From assembly GCA_029959085.1 (NCBI GenBank), contig JARWIR010000005.1, forward strand, positions 35,147,350 to 35,211,349: 64,000 nt of DNA, read 5' to 3'. Below, piece by piece: positions 12,890-24,905 of this stretch (positions within the stretch are counted from its first letter, which is position 1; each line of letters starts with the position of its first letter). The position numbers were made by a program, and so were the translations under genes. Source of the stretch: Nemophila menziesii (taxonomy: Eukaryota; Streptophyta; Magnoliopsida; Boraginales; Hydrophyllaceae). Below the pieces are notes generated by a model. The model did not search any database. It saw only the letters and a program-made list of their open reading frames with translations, and had not been told where the DNA came from.

Positions 12890-13050
12890 TAAAAGTAATA
12901 CTCAGCTTTTTTAATAGAATACTCAGTTTTTTTTATAGAATACTCAGCTTTTTTTATAGAATACTCATCTTTATTTTATAGAATACTCATTAATTTTTAT
13001 AGAAAACTCATTAATTTTTGTAGAAAACTCATCAATCTTTTTGAAACTCT
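12890..13050 (+). repeat. Short tandem repeats of TATAGAATACTCA type
   Basis: Seven or so degenerate ~22-25-bp units, each with (T)n, ATAGAA(T/A)ACTCA and a T-run. Noncoding. Confidence 0.75.
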
Positions 13051-13441
13051 ATAATTTTTCCGGTGGTCGGAGGTCTGTGGTCGGACTTAGGTAGGTAGTG
13101 GAGAGAGATGAACAGTGACATCGCTCCTTTTGTCCTTTAGTCTTAGTAAGGGTAGTTTAGTATTTGGTCATCTTTGAGGTCTCTTTAAAGAAATAAGGTT
13201 CCCACTAGTTTCTATAGGCCAAAAAACTAGTCTCTAAGACCATATGTGTCAATCACCCAAATTAATGTCCACATTACTAAAAATAGTGTCCTAAAATTAT
13301 TGTCCACTTAGAATATGAAGACACTTTTTTACAACTTTTTCCATTATTACCCTTATTAAAAAAATAAAATTTATACTTCCAATGCATATTTAAAATATCA
13401 AGATACTTTAACAGGGGTATATTTGTAATATTTTGTGCAAT

Positions 13442-13694
13442 AAACCAGTTGGGTTAGCTCAACTGGCCAGAGCCTTGCTATTTCTTCAGCACTTAAAGGG
13501 GAGGTCCAAGGTTCGAATCCCCTCCCTAACGGGTGTAAAGTGAGAGGTACAAGGCTCAAACCCCTCCCTGAACATGGGTCACCTAGTTCTGATTTACCAT
13601 GAGAATATATATGGGGAGGCATTTATATCTCCGTGGGATTAGTCGGGTGCGCGTAAGCTAGCCCGGAACATATGTAACCCAAAAAAAAAAAAAA
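13442..13694 (+). mobile_element. tRNA-derived SINE (long type), full length, 10-bp TSD
   Basis: A ~253-bp SINE has an A box (TTAGCTCAACTGGC) and B box (GGTTCGAATCC), with a second B-box-like block (AGGCTCAAACCC) further on, and a poly-A 3' end. Perfect direct duplication TTTGTGCAAT at 13432-13441 and 13695-13704. It is inserted near the right end of the Stowaway-ended element. Minus-strand relatives are at 15985-16165 and 26446-26705. Confidence 0.92.
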
Positions 13695-13859
13695 TTTGTG
13701 CAATTATTAGGTTTCTTAATTTGTGTGAAAAACTAAGTGGACATTAATTTTGAGACGGAAGGAGTATAAATTCTCAAAAGTATCAATGATGATTATAATT
13801 CTTTTATGTAGTTTTGCTAGAATTAAACATTGACTAGAAAAAATGAATTAAATTTGCAG

Positions 13860-15340
13860 CGACTAAACAAAATGGAGATATGGGTATCAAAGTAGTTTTT
13901 CTATCCGGCTACGACATGGAGATTGCTCAATAATCCAAATTTATTTGTTTACAAAGTTTCCAATGCCTTTATTTCTCAAGTCATTTTTTTACGGTTTGAG
14001 TTGAAAAAGAAGGTTAAATCTTGGGGTTGGACTAGTATCCTTGCATGAAGAGATTTCTTGAAATATGTAGTATCATACAAATCGAAGATGGTGCTAATAC
14101 TGATAATTGGAAGGATAGATTCCAATCACTAAACCATACAATATGACCGTTTTGACAATACAATAGCTTATTCATGAAGATGATTTGGGTTGAGTAATGA
14201 GCTTATACAAAACAATTTTCACCCGACAACAACAAATTCATTGGACAAATTCCATTTCATGCTTTGAACGAGGAGGATAAGATTATTTGACCTCACTATT
14301 CCAAAGGATGTTATTACACCAAGTTAGGATATCATGTTATTGTATCTCTCAGAAGACAAAAAAAATCACAAAAAAATCTTCTAAAGCCTCCTCCTCCAAC
14401 TCATCAAAAGATACTTCTTTTTGAAACACAATGTGGCATGCCAATCCCCCACCCACTAAGATTAGAGACTTCATTTGGAAATGCTCTAATGAAGCCATCC
14501 CGTATAGAGTTACTATTTATAAAAGGAAATATGTAATTTCACAACGTTGCTGAATCTGCAACCATCCAATTGAGACCATCGAGCATATTATCCTTAAATA
14601 CCCTCGCAAATTTGAAGTGTGGAAAGATTTCTTCTCTCAATATCAGTTCATGTAGAAAGAATTTAGTCACCTAGAATCTCGGATCCTCAACACTATCAAA
14701 AATCATACTAGTACGGGGTGGAGTAAAAGGTCCTCACGACTTTTATTTTCCATTTTGGAATATATGGACAACTAGGATGACGTGTCCTTTTGAAGGTATG
14801 AAATGGAACCTCAGATTGGTTTTGATACTAGTTGATAACCTGATGAAAAAGACTTTCAGAGTTGAATGGGATATGTTCAAAAAATTGGATCCACGTGATA
14901 TTAGCCTCCAACCCCTCCTGTAACTTTAACCCATGAGGAAAATCGACCAACAAACCTTAAAATTTTGTGATGCATCATTTATGAATGAGAATGAGCCTAC
15001 TGGAATCGTAATTTTCAGAATGGCCGATTCCAATAGTCTTTTGATCTACAATGGAAATACTATTTAGTGCAACTCAATTATTGAAGGAGAGCCTCTAACA
15101 GTTTTTTTTTTGGAATGTAAAGTTGCAGACTTTAAGGCGTTGTGATACACATCGACTGCCTCGAGGTTATCCAAGGCCTTAAATTGATATTTGAGTTTAT
15201 TAGGAGAGTTAAACCTCTTATGCAGAGAATTAAAGAGTTTATTAATCATAGGCTCTTTATTTCTATCTACCATGTTCCCAGGTCTAGGAATGTAGATACA
15301 GACAACCTATTAGGAGTTTAAGGTGTAATCTACTCCGAAA
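13860..15340 (+). pseudogene. LINE remnant: RT C-terminus, zinc-binding and RNase H-like parts
   Basis: About 13915-14130 translates to WRLLNNPNLFVYKVSNAF, the conserved region after the RT thumb in plant LINEs. About 14425-14640 is an RVT zinc-binding domain: MWHANPPPTKIRDFIWKC, then ICNHPIETIEHIILKYP. About 14930-15150 resembles the RNase H-like tail (CDASFMNENEPTGIVIF). Several stops and frameshifts; N-terminal RT and endonuclease are missing. Confidence 0.8.
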
Positions 15341-15984
15341 TAACTAGTCATGACACCATTCCCAATTTAACCAGAGCTCTAAGAGACCTAGGTGACCGAT
15401 TCAATTTTTTTAAAACTTTTGTGTCCTCCCTCTCCTTATTTTTGATACATAACTATTTGACGAAAAAGAGTAAAATTTAGAAGAATCATATATTTGCAAT
15501 TTATGTTAGTGATGATATTATTTAATTCGTACTAAGTTGAATTCAGTTATTGATTAATTACTCTTAATAGTATTTGATACTAATAACTAATTTAAGATGT
15601 TATTTTAGTATTTTGTAATATAATGTCACACTAATGTAAATAATATAAAAATAATAAATATGAAATCTCTCACCCCTAAATCTCTTATATTTTTCCAAAA
15701 AAATTTAAATTTTATTCTATATATAATTAATCGCACATAAAACTTTAACATTGTTCAGTCTCTTATTTCTTTAGTTATTTGACGCTGTCATGGTTTTTAT
15801 TTCCTATCTTTCACTTTTATAACCTATTTCACATTAAACCTATATAATTTTAACTAAGTATAATCCTAAGGTCATCAGATGTTTGGGGGAGAATATGTAT
15901 TTTAGTAGATAGTTCTTAAACGATCTTTGGATCGTTCTCATTCTCGGCTTATAATCAATCATTTTTTTCCGTTTATCACAGGTT
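15341..15984. other. Intergenic, nothing recognised
   Basis: AT-rich; no coding or structural signal that I can support. Confidence 0.4.
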
Positions 15985-16165
15985 TTTTTCATTTTTTTGA
16001 TACGTGGGTAGTCTGGGCCAACTTGCGCGCACCATGACTAATCCCATGTGGAATATGCACACCTCCCTATGCATAGCCTTTAGTAAATCAAAACTAGGTT
16101 ACCCATGTTCAGGGAGGGAATTCAAACCTTGTACCTCTCACTTCACACGAGTAATTTGAGTTAAT
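15985..16165 (-). mobile_element. SINE fragment, long type, 5'-truncated
   Basis: On the minus strand this matches the 3' two thirds of the 13442-13694 SINE: the CCTAGTTTTGATTTAC area, TGCGCGCAAG, and an A-rich tail at about 15985-16000. The A box is absent, as expected for 5' truncation. Confidence 0.75.
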
Positions 16166-16539
16166 TCATCTTAAAATAATTGGAGCCTCAATATGGTATA
16201 AGCAATTATGGAATAGAAACATAGTCATAAAAAAAAGCTTGATAGGTCCATGAGTTATGAGCACTCGACGACACATATAGAGGATAAACATGGTGCAATA
16301 AATATGCAAATGCTAAAATCATACCGTCCAAATTATTTATGGGGTAATTACTGGCATCTCACTATGCATGATATATATAAGTCTTCTTTATGACTTGTTA
16401 TATAGTTATTGTTTCCCTTTATATATTAAATGTATCATGCCTATTTTTTTAATCTAAGATCTTTTGTGTGGCGTGTCATATGGTTATCACTAGAAACAAG
16501 GAGTTAACCAAAGAAACTATGGTTGCATTAACCATAAAT
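16166..16539. other. Intergenic, nothing recognised
   Basis: No supported feature. Confidence 0.35.
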
Positions 16540-17245
16540 TTCTGGTTTGTTGTGTTTTAGTTACTTTTAAGATTTCCTATTTAAAGGAAAATGGGTGATG
16601 TGTCATCACCCGCTCATTTCTAGAATATTCCGACGCACACTAGCGTGTTTGGGATATTTCCAGAGTAATCTTGACTTTTCCAGAATTATATAGATACTTG
16701 TAGAATACACTAAAATATTATAGGGCATTGCAGAATAATCTAGGAACTCGTAGAAAATCATTGAATATTACATAACATTTGAATATTGTAGTGTAGTATG
16801 GAAGGGATGAGAATCTTGTACATAATAGAAGAATTTTCTTGTCTTAAAGAGAATTCTAGAAACCTCCCAAACACCTATAAATAGGGGAGAGACATTCATT
16901 TGTAATCACCTTCCAAGACATCCAAGAATCAAAGTATTCTTAAACGATACAAAGATCTCAATTCTCTCATACTTTATTAGCCTTGCATATTTATGTTTAT
17001 AATCATTTTAGTATAGTTTTGTGCTTGAGTAGAAGAAAATTTTAGGTCTAAAGGTGGTTGACTTAGCTAAGGGAATAGTGTGATTGATCTACGTGCCACG
17101 TGGTCGTTGAGCAAACGACCAAGCCCATGACAAGTCGTATCAGAGCAAAGGTTGTGTGCAAGGCATAGTTCATGCAAGATCATGGCAAACAATAATATTG
17201 TTGTTACTACAAAGGAAAATGTTGGTGTCGTCTCCCAAGGTGTTA
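16540..17245 (+). mobile_element. Copia-type LTR remnant with PBS-like site and gag start
   Basis: An LTR-like region carries a TATA box (CCTATAAATAGGGG, about 16875) and a leader with ATCACCTTCCAAGACATCC. It is followed near 17135 by GTATCAGAGC, which fits the initiator tRNA-Met primer-binding site (usual TGGTATCAGAGC) with a changed 5' base. An ATG at about 17180 opens MANNNIVVTTKENVGVVSQG, gag-like but lost within ~60 bp. No 3' LTR or pol was found. The left edge is approximate. Confidence 0.55.
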
Positions 17246-18271
17246 TGAAACAATGCAAGTAAAATACACACCTCGAGAATGCGAGACTTTTCGTAAGTGT
17301 ACAAATCGTTGACAAGTAATAAAGTAAGTAAGTAGAGTATTGTTTCCACATGGACTAGGAAAGTTAATCTTTGAGTAGTGTTCTTAAAGAGTGTACTAGA
17401 ATGAGGTGGTATATTAAAAGGAGAAAGAGAAAATAGATATTTATTTGGTTTTTTGGATTATAAACTCGAATGTAAATAAGACAATTAAGTAGAAAATAAA
17501 GACTTACAAGTAAATAAAGTAAGGAGGTGAGAATGAGAATATAGCTTGAGAACTCGCAAGTAATCCCCACTAGTCTCGATTTTACATTTATTGTTAAAGG
17601 ATGAATTTGTGTAAATATGCAATAGACGAGATTCTAATTTCTTCCTAACTCCTGTTTTAATGGAAAAATTGTAGAGGGAAGAAAGGAAAACCTTGCATTT
17701 TTTTAATTTTCCAAATATTAACTTTGCATTTTACATTTAACTTTAAAAAAAAATTAAGATTAACCAATCTTGTTAATTTTTTTTTTATAATTTATAAATA
17801 TTTTTCAATATAATTGAATAAGTAATATAGAGATCAAAGTAGAAATATAATTATCTAATTTAATAATAAAATTATATTACGTTAAGACTATTAGAAATAA
17901 AGATTAAATGATTAATATGAGGACCCTACAATAATAAAGTATTAAAAAATGTAATATATGGAGCTATATAGCCGAGCTAGAATTATCTAGGCCAACCCTA
18001 TAAATCTAGCCCGGTGCTAGCGAATGTTTGAGATTTAGCCCTAGAAAAACCCGTATTAGATATGAGTTTTTGCTTGAACTAGATTTAAAATTATCCAGAA
18101 GAGCAATATAACCCCTCTATTGGACTTGCCCTGATGTAATTAGCACACTGCTGGAAGTGCTAAAGAGGTTTTTGTGTCACCTATTGAAGAGTCAGTGATT
18201 TCTTTCATTGTGATATGAAGAAGACCTTAGAAAGATCAAAGGGTGTAAAAGTGATTACCATACCTGTTGAA
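17246..18271. other. Intergenic, nothing recognised
   Basis: Minus-strand frames in 17067-17570 are hydrophobic but resemble no family and overlap LTR debris. The remainder is AT-rich without signals. Confidence 0.35.
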
Positions 18272-18390
18272 GTAGTAAAAAGGTTGTTATCACATCTACT
18301 AGTACAATATGATGAGGAGATGTCTAGTGAAGAGAATTCTAAAAAATCCTGAAGTTGTAAAAAGGTTGTTATCACATCTACTAGTACAAT
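18272..18390 (+). repeat. Direct duplication of ~35 bp
   Basis: GTAAAAAGGTTGTTATCACA and the following CTACTAGTACAAT occur at about 18272-18307 and again at about 18355-18390, essentially identical, just left of the MITE. Possibly a local tandem duplication. Confidence 0.8.
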
Positions 18391-18395
18391 AAAAT

Positions 18396-18635
18396 CCTAA
18401 GTGCCCGTTTGGAAGTGCTTTTTTAGAGAAGCACTTAAAAGTGCTTTTAGCATTTTAAAAGTTTTTTTGACTTTGAAAAGTATTTTTTTGAGAAGCACCA
18501 AATAGGTGCTTCTTAAAAAAAACACTTAAAATAATTTTAGATTTCAAAATTAATTTTAATAATTTTTTTAAATTTTGAATTTTATTCTAAAAGCGCTTTT
18601 TTACTCTAAAATAAGCACTTCCAAACGGGCTTAGG
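18396..18635. mobile_element. MITE, ~240 bp, GCCCGTTTGG-type ends
   Basis: The left end (CCTAAGTGCCCGTTTGGAAG) and the reverse complement of the right end (CCTAAGCCCGTTTGGAAGTG) match, continuing through TGCTT and T-runs. No coding capacity. GCCCGTTTGG termini are common among plant hAT- or Harbinger-like MITEs; the TSD is ambiguous because flanking bases are inside the palindrome. Confidence 0.8.
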
Positions 18636-18796
18636 TAGTGGAGTAAGCTTTAAGGCTAACCACTATACATTAGGTGTTAGATTATTCATCAACAACCTCT
18701 TTACATTCTTGTATTATTAATTGTTTGAGAAACTGTATAGGTTAGATATAATTATTTTGCTAAGTTCACTTTAAATATCTTGTATATATATATATA

Positions 18797-19749
18797 TGTT
18801 GCAATTTATTATCAGTTAAATGTGTTTTAAACTATTTAAAAAGGTATTAATATAATTCCTTTTCATGTTCTTATGGGAGAAGTGGAAAAGACACTTCTTT
18901 GTGAAGAAAATTTCCCACATAGGAGCAGAGATGGAAAATATATTAGCTTAAATTAGCTTACCCATCTATTACTTTCAAAAGAACCAAAGGCTATGAAAGC
19001 CAAAAGGAAAAAGGCAAAGCCCCACACGCGCGCACCACCACCACCACCACCACCCGCCTGCCAGGCGACGGCGTGGGCGTGGGCCGTGGGGGAGTCGGGG
19101 AGTTTAGGGAGTCAAAAAATGAAAAATGAAACTAGTTTTCGGAAGAGGTTCTAGTGGAAGAAGGCTAGTTCTTATAGTAGTTGGTGGCAAGTCAAGTCCT
19201 TTCAGCCAGAAGACAAACGTCCACCAATTACGCACCAGTCAACTGTTACATAACTTGGTCAACACGCGAATGTATCAAGTCAACATAGTGTCCAGATTCA
19301 TTGCTGAAAATTAAAACGTGTAACATATGAATCAACCAAAACCATCAGTCAATCAAGGAGCAATTATGGAGACAATCAAGGTCATTAATTGGGACGTTTC
19401 TGCAAAGCCTCTCCTCACCTACTCCCTTATAAATACAACTCTTCCCCTCCTTGTCTTACTTACGAAACACACACACTAGAAAAGAACAAAAAAATTCTAC
19501 CTCTCTTTTCTCTGAAAAACTATAGTCGTAGAGCCTTTCTCTGTTAGAGATACCGGTACGCCGGAATATCTTTTTAACGCCAGATTACCGTGTAACTGTG
19601 GTTTTCTTTTCTAATTCCGTGTAAGTGGTTTATTATTTGTAATTCGTAATTCCATTATTTGTAATAGTTATTTTACTTAAATTGGAACATTGTTTATCTG
19701 GAATACCATTTCCTTTGTTTTGAAAATCGGTGACTTCCATTTTTACTCA
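18797..19749 (+). repeat. Copia-C 5' LTR (953 bp)
   Basis: Matches 22398-23360 over its length with scattered substitutions and small indels. Contains CACC repeats at about 19035 (longer than in the right LTR) and a TATA box (CCTTATAAATAC) near 19425. LTR ends TGTTG...ACTCA. Confidence 0.9.
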
Positions 19750-19789
19750 CAATTTAAAAAGATATTTGCTTTTATCACCGTTTTCTGAA

Positions 19790-20963
19790 ATGGATTTTCC
19801 TATCTCGGCTGCTGCTTCATCATTGAACGCAAAGCCACTTCTCGACGTAAATAAGTTGGAGCCCCTTAATGGTTCCAACTACAAGCGTTGGGCAGAAAAG
19901 ATTCTGATCTGTCTTGAATAGTATGAACTCGACTTTGCTATAGTCGAGGCTCATCCACTTATGGTGGACAATGGAGCTCCTACTGAACTAGAACATGCTA
20001 GACATCTCGCCCTCGAAGCCAAGTTCAAAAGAGCTAATACCATGGCTCGGAGCTGGATGTTGAACAATGTCAAGAATCCCATTTTTGATCTTTTTTCCAA
20101 AGAAAACTCGGCAAAGGTCATATAGGAAACTCTTGAGAAAAAGTATGGGGCTGATGATTCCGGTAAAAAGAAATACGTCACCGGAAACTGGTACAACTTT
20201 ACCCTCAATGTTCAGAAACCTATGACTGAACAAATTCATGTGTACGGAAACCTATGCGTGGAGGTAATTGCTGAAGGCATGAAGATGTGCGAAGTTTTCC
20301 AAGCCAACAACTTTCTTGAGAAATTTCCCCTATCTTGGAGCGAATACCGTAACCACCTCAAACACATAAAGAAGGAAATGACCCTCCAAGACTCATCAGT
20401 CACATACAAGTCGAAGAAACCAATCGACTCAAGGATAAATCATTCTCTTTCCCTCCTCATTCCTCGAAGGCTAACCTTGTTGAAAGTTCTGGGGAAGCTA
20501 ACAAGGACTGGTTCGAAAGTAATGGAAAACATCAAGGCGCTAACAATTCCAAATCCGAGGGAAATAAGAACCGCAAAACTCCAACAAACAAAACGGAAGG
20601 TTTAAAACCTCTAGTAAGATTCAGAAACCTAAGGGTGCTTGTTATTGTTGTGGAAAAGAAGGACATAGGGCTTTTGAATATCCTCTTAGAGTTATTCCTG
20701 ATCCAAAACCTGCTGCAAACCTAACTGAAACCGAAGAGATAATCGCCGCGGTAATGGTTGAGGTTTACTTGGTGGAAAACAAAAGCGAGTGGATCCTTGA
20801 CACTAGGGCTTCACGACACTTCTTTGCAAACAAAGCACTGTTCAAAAAGTTTGAGGAAGCAACCAATGGTGTATGCGTGTACCTGGGTGACTCATCCACT
20901 GCTACAGTCTTTGGAAAAGGACAGGTTACCCTCAACTCAATTCTGGTAAGATCTTTGAGTTAA
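19790..20963 (+). pseudogene. Copia-C gag and protease remnant
   Basis: The ATG at 19790 opens a UBN2/Copia gag (LEPLNGSNYKRWAEKI, then ARSWMLNNVKNPIFDLF). In-frame stops fall near 19918 and 20123, and a frameshift near 20420. A zinc knuckle at about 20638-20680 reads CYCCGKEGHRAFEY, with the last cysteine replaced by tyrosine. The protease follows with ILDTRASRHF, where the DTGA/DSGA active site has become DTRA. Everything downstream is absent. Confidence 0.85.
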
Positions 20964-22397
20964 ACGATGTTCTCTTTGCCCCCCCCGCTTCGTAGGAACT
21001 TGGTTTCCGAAGCTCTTCTTAATAATGTGGGACTCAAACTAATTTTCGAGGGGGGGAAAATAGTTACTACAAAAAATGATGAGTTTGTGGGAAAAGGGTA
21101 TTTACATAATGGTTTATTTGTTTTAAATACTGTAACCCATGACTAGTACCAATATGATGAGTTTGTGGGGAAGGGGTTTTTCTTTCCCAAATAAGGGTTG
21201 AACCTTGTAACCTCTAATAAGGACATTTCTAATTCTACTTGTCTACTTGAATGTTTAGATATGTGGAATGGTATATTAGGTTATCTTTCTTTTCTCTTAT
21301 TTTTAAAGGCTAAAAATACCTTGGACTAATAAGGTCAATGATTTTATATATTATATGATATGTATAGAGTCCAAACTCGTGGGAAAACGACCCTTTAATA
21401 TGAAACCACGAGAATTCTAAACTACCAGCATTAGTACATTCGGACCTAAATGCTTTTATAAATTCCACTAGTAAAAGAAAAACCCATACTATATAACCTT
21501 CATATGAGACTATTCCAGGTTCATGAAAGTATATCTCCTAAATACTAAAAGTGAAACGTACCATGTGTTTATAAACTATAAGGTCGAGGTTGAAAACCAA
21601 CTTTCTTTTTGCCAAATCAAAAGACTTAGGGCACGAATTTTGTTCCAAATCCCGTAAAATAGCTTTGTGATATTAACGGAATTATCGAAGAACTTAGTGC
21701 CTTATACACCCCTACATAATGACATAGATAAAGGCTATGTTAATCGGTTCTGGCCCACTAACACAAATATGGGGGTGTCTAGCAAAAATTACCCGATTTC
21801 TAAGTAAGGTCACTGTTGGACAAAATAAAATATACTCAATAGTCATGGGATATGACATGAATATATAAATCGTCTTATAGCCACTCGTGGTAGTCCTATT
21901 GAGAAGAGCTTGATGAATTCACCCATAAGGCGTATCATTCTAGAAAGAACACGAGGATGAGTGTTCAACTCATAATGAATTCATAACCATCATGTGGTGG
22001 TCCTTTTTAAGAAGGACTTGATGAATTCATGGTCAAAAGTGAGACTCATTATACATGATAGAAATTAAGGAGACTTCCTTAATGGTTTCATATGAATAAG
22101 TCCACAAAGTTCATGGCCCGCAAGGGGTGGTCCTAAGAGAAATACTTAATGAACAAATTGAAGGGTGATGTTCGAGGGAACTATAACTTTCAGTAGGGTG
22201 GAGTATGTGTTGTGAGGGTCTCGATCGAAACCCGTAAGTTCAAGAGTAAGTTCACTTAAACGGGAGTTGGTGGTTGCCTCACTTCACTACGTGTCAATTC
22301 AAATAGAAAAATATTGCCACTTAAGTACAATTCACCCACATACTGACAGTTATGGATACCTATTCACCTTCTCTCCCAAAGACCCTGAGTGGGGGAT

Positions 22398-23360
22398 TGT
22401 TGGAATTTATTATTAATTAAGTGTGTTTAAAACCATTTAACAAGGTATTAATATAATTACTTTTCACGTTCTTATGGAAGAAGTGGAAAAGACACTTTTT
22501 TGTGATAAAGTGTCCCACATATGAGCAGAGATGGAAAATATATTAGCTTAAATTAGCTTACCCATCTATTACTTTCAAAAGAACCAAAGGATATGAAATC
22601 CAAAAGAGAAAAGGAAAAGCCTCACATGCGCGCACCACCACCACCCGCTCGCCCACCCTGACGGCGTGGGCATGGGTCGTGGGCCGTGGGCCATGGGCCG
22701 TGGGGGAGTTGGGGAGTTGGGGAGTTTGGGGAGTCAAAAAATGAAACTAGTTTTTGGAAGAGGCTCTAGTGGAAGAAGGCTAGTTCTTATAGTAGTCGGT
22801 GGCAAGTCAAGTCCTTTCAGCCAGAAGACAAACGTCCACCAATTACGCACCAGTCAACTGTTACATAACTTGGTCAACACGGGAATGTATCAAGTCAACA
22901 TAGTGTCCAGATTCATTTTTGGAAATTAAAATGTGTAACATATGAGTCAACCAAAACCGTCAGTCAATCAAATACCAATTATGGAGACAATCAAGGTAAT
23001 TAATTAGGACGTTTCTACAAAGCCTCTCCTCACCTACTCCCCTATAAATACAACTCTTACCCTCCTTGTCTTACTTACGAAACACACACACACCAAAAAA
23101 GAACAAAAATTCTACCTCTCTTTTCTCTGAAAAACTATAGTCGTAGAGCCTTCCTCCATTAGAGATACCGGTACGCCAGAATATCTTTTTAACGCCAGAT
23201 TACCGTGTAATTGTGTTGTTCTTTTCTAATTCCGTGTAAGTGGTTTATTATTTGTAATTCGTAATTCCATTTTTTGTAATTGTTTACTTAAATCAGAACA
23301 TTGTTTTTCTAGAATACCATTTCCTTTGTTCTGAAAACCGGTGACTTCCATTTTTACTCA
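22398..23360 (+). repeat. Copia-C 3' LTR (963 bp)
   Basis: Pairs with 18797-19749. TATA box near 23040. A GGGCCGTGGGCCATGGGCC repeat at about 22680 is longer than in the left LTR. Confidence 0.9.
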
Positions 23361-23365
23361 AAATA

Positions 23366-23992
23366 TCTTGTCTTAAGATTAAATCCAACTTATCTTTATT
23401 GATAGTGGATAACTTTAATTTTGCACTATTAGTCGTATATCCTATTTATCTTCCCCCATCTACTAGAGAATGTCCCTCCATATAGGGACCTAAAATAGCC
23501 ATTTGTTATACATTCACTCCTCTATACTTTAGCCATTAGGAGTGTAACACAGTTTTGTAGCAGATCGACTTATGGCAGTGTTATAATTGAAAGTAATATA
23601 TTACCTATTCTCCAAGCTACTCTCATGTTCTATAATATGTACCACTTTACTTCTGCACATAAACTAAGAAAAATCATTTATTAATATCGCACGCGGTTAC
23701 TTAAATATCTTTCATAAGATGTCTTAATGTTATTATATATATATGGGCAACACCCAATTAATTACACGGAGAGTGTAAGAATTCTCAATTAATTACAATT
23801 TCAACTTAATTCCTACTTAAGCACAAAAAAATGGAAGATTAAAAAAATACCCATAGGTCTATTAATTAATTACTTCAATTATAATAATATTTATTTTTTT
23901 AATTTTTTTAATTTTTATTTTTCGATTTTTTTTTCGACATTTTTCTTCTTTCGATTTTATTTTTTGATTTTTTTTTTGATTTTTTTAAATGT
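23366..23992. other. AT-rich intergenic, nothing recognised
   Basis: Contains A/T homopolymer runs leading into the minisatellite; no gene. Confidence 0.4.
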
Positions 23993-24905
23993 GTTCCATG
24001 AATACACAATTCTGAGATCTGTGTTTTGCAGGAACACACATAATTGGAACAACCAAAATCAAGTTTTTTGTATTCCAGGAATACATAAATTCGAGTTTTA
24101 TGTGTTACATGAATACACAAATTTGAGTTTAATGTGTTCCATGAATACACAAATATAAGATTTGTGCGTTCCAAGAATACACAATTCTGAGATTTGTGTG
24201 TTCGGGAATAAACAGAATCGGAACAAACAAAATCAAGTTTTGTGTATTTCAAGATTACATAAATTCGAGTTTTATGTGCCATGAATACACAAATTTGAGT
24301 TTTATGTGTTTCATGAATACACAAATTTGAGTTTTATGTGTTCCATGAATACACAAATCTGAGATTTGTGTGTTTCAGGAATACACAATTCTGTGATTTA
24401 TGTGTTCAGAAATACACAAAATTTGAACAAATAAAATCAAGTTTTGTGTATTCTAGGAATGCATAAATTTGAGTTTTATGTGTTCCATGAATACACAAAT
24501 TTGATTTTTATGTGTTTCATGAATACACAAATTTGAGTTTTATGTGTTCCATGAATACATAAATTTTAGTTTTATGTGTTACATGAATACACAAATCTAA
24601 GATTTGTATGTTCCAAGAATACGAAAATCTACACAAATCTACATTAATCTGAGATTTGTGTGTTCCAGAAATACACATATTTCAAACAAACAAAATCAAG
24701 TTTTGTGTATTCTAGGAATACATAAATTCGAGTTTTATGTGTTATACGAATACACAAATTTGAGCTTGTGTGTTCCATGAATACACAAATCTGATATTTG
24801 TGTGTTCTAAGAATACAGAATTCTGAGATTTGTGTGTTCCAGGAATACACAGAATTGGAATAAACAAAACCAAGTTTTGTGTGACCTGGAACACACAAAA
24901 CCCTA
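23993..24905. repeat. Minisatellite of ~35-bp units, each with a TGTGTTCC...GAATACACA palindrome
   Basis: About 25 degenerate units of form TGTGTTCCATGAATACACA plus AATTTGAGTTTTA or AATCTGAGATT. They group into higher-order blocks marked by AACAAACAAAATCAAGTTTT at about 24049, 24223, 24429, 24685 and 24863. TGTGTTCC and GAATACACA are near reverse complements, so every unit can form a small hairpin. Long minus-strand frames across it (HETHKTQICVF type) merely reflect the repeat. A further partial unit lies near 25060-25110. Confidence 0.9.

Larger units (their letters stand above)
11775..13768. mobile_element. Putative Stowaway/Tc1-mariner-ended non-autonomous element (~2 kb)
   Basis: The left end reads TA then CTTCCTTCGTCCCAAAATT. 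The right end, reverse-complemented, reads TA then CTCCTTCCGTCTCAAAATTA. This is the CTCCGTCCCA type of terminal repeat with TA target site used by plant Stowaway/mariner elements. No transposase frame is present. The interior holds a (TC)n run, a GC-richer block (about 12090-12700) with only doubtful short frames, AT-rich tandem repeats and a later SINE. The two ends could belong to different elements, so the pairing is an inference. Confidence 0.45.
18797..23360 (+). mobile_element. LTR retrotransposon Copia-C: two ~955-bp LTRs, gag but no pol
   Basis: Direct repeats at 18797-19749 and 22398-23360 start TGTTG and end ACTCA; the right one is preceded by the polypurine tract AGTGGGGGA. Flanking pentamers are ATATA and AAATA (one mismatch), a weak TSD. 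The interior has a Copia-type gag and part of a protease (19790-20963) but no integrase, RT or RNase H; 20964-22397 is noncoding. No clear tRNA-Met primer site follows the left LTR. It is a deleted, non-autonomous element. Confidence 0.88.

Noticed and set aside
13442..13694. Possible tRNA genes at SINE A/B boxes (also 385, 26446, 47482)
   Set aside because: No complete cloverleaf; A-tails and target duplications identify them as SINEs.
15064..15273. 69-codon minus-strand ORF
   Set aside because: Antisense to the RNase H part of a LINE remnant, no domain.
17067..17570. Two hydrophobic minus-strand ORFs
   Set aside because: AT-rich sequence gives hydrophobic codons by chance; the first overlaps LTR debris.
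18774..23371. AAATATCTTGT on both sides of Copia-C as a long TSD
   Set aside because: The left copy is not adjacent to the LTR start (an AT dinucleotide run intervenes) and Copia elements make ~5-bp duplications; probably coincidence or microsatellite expansion.
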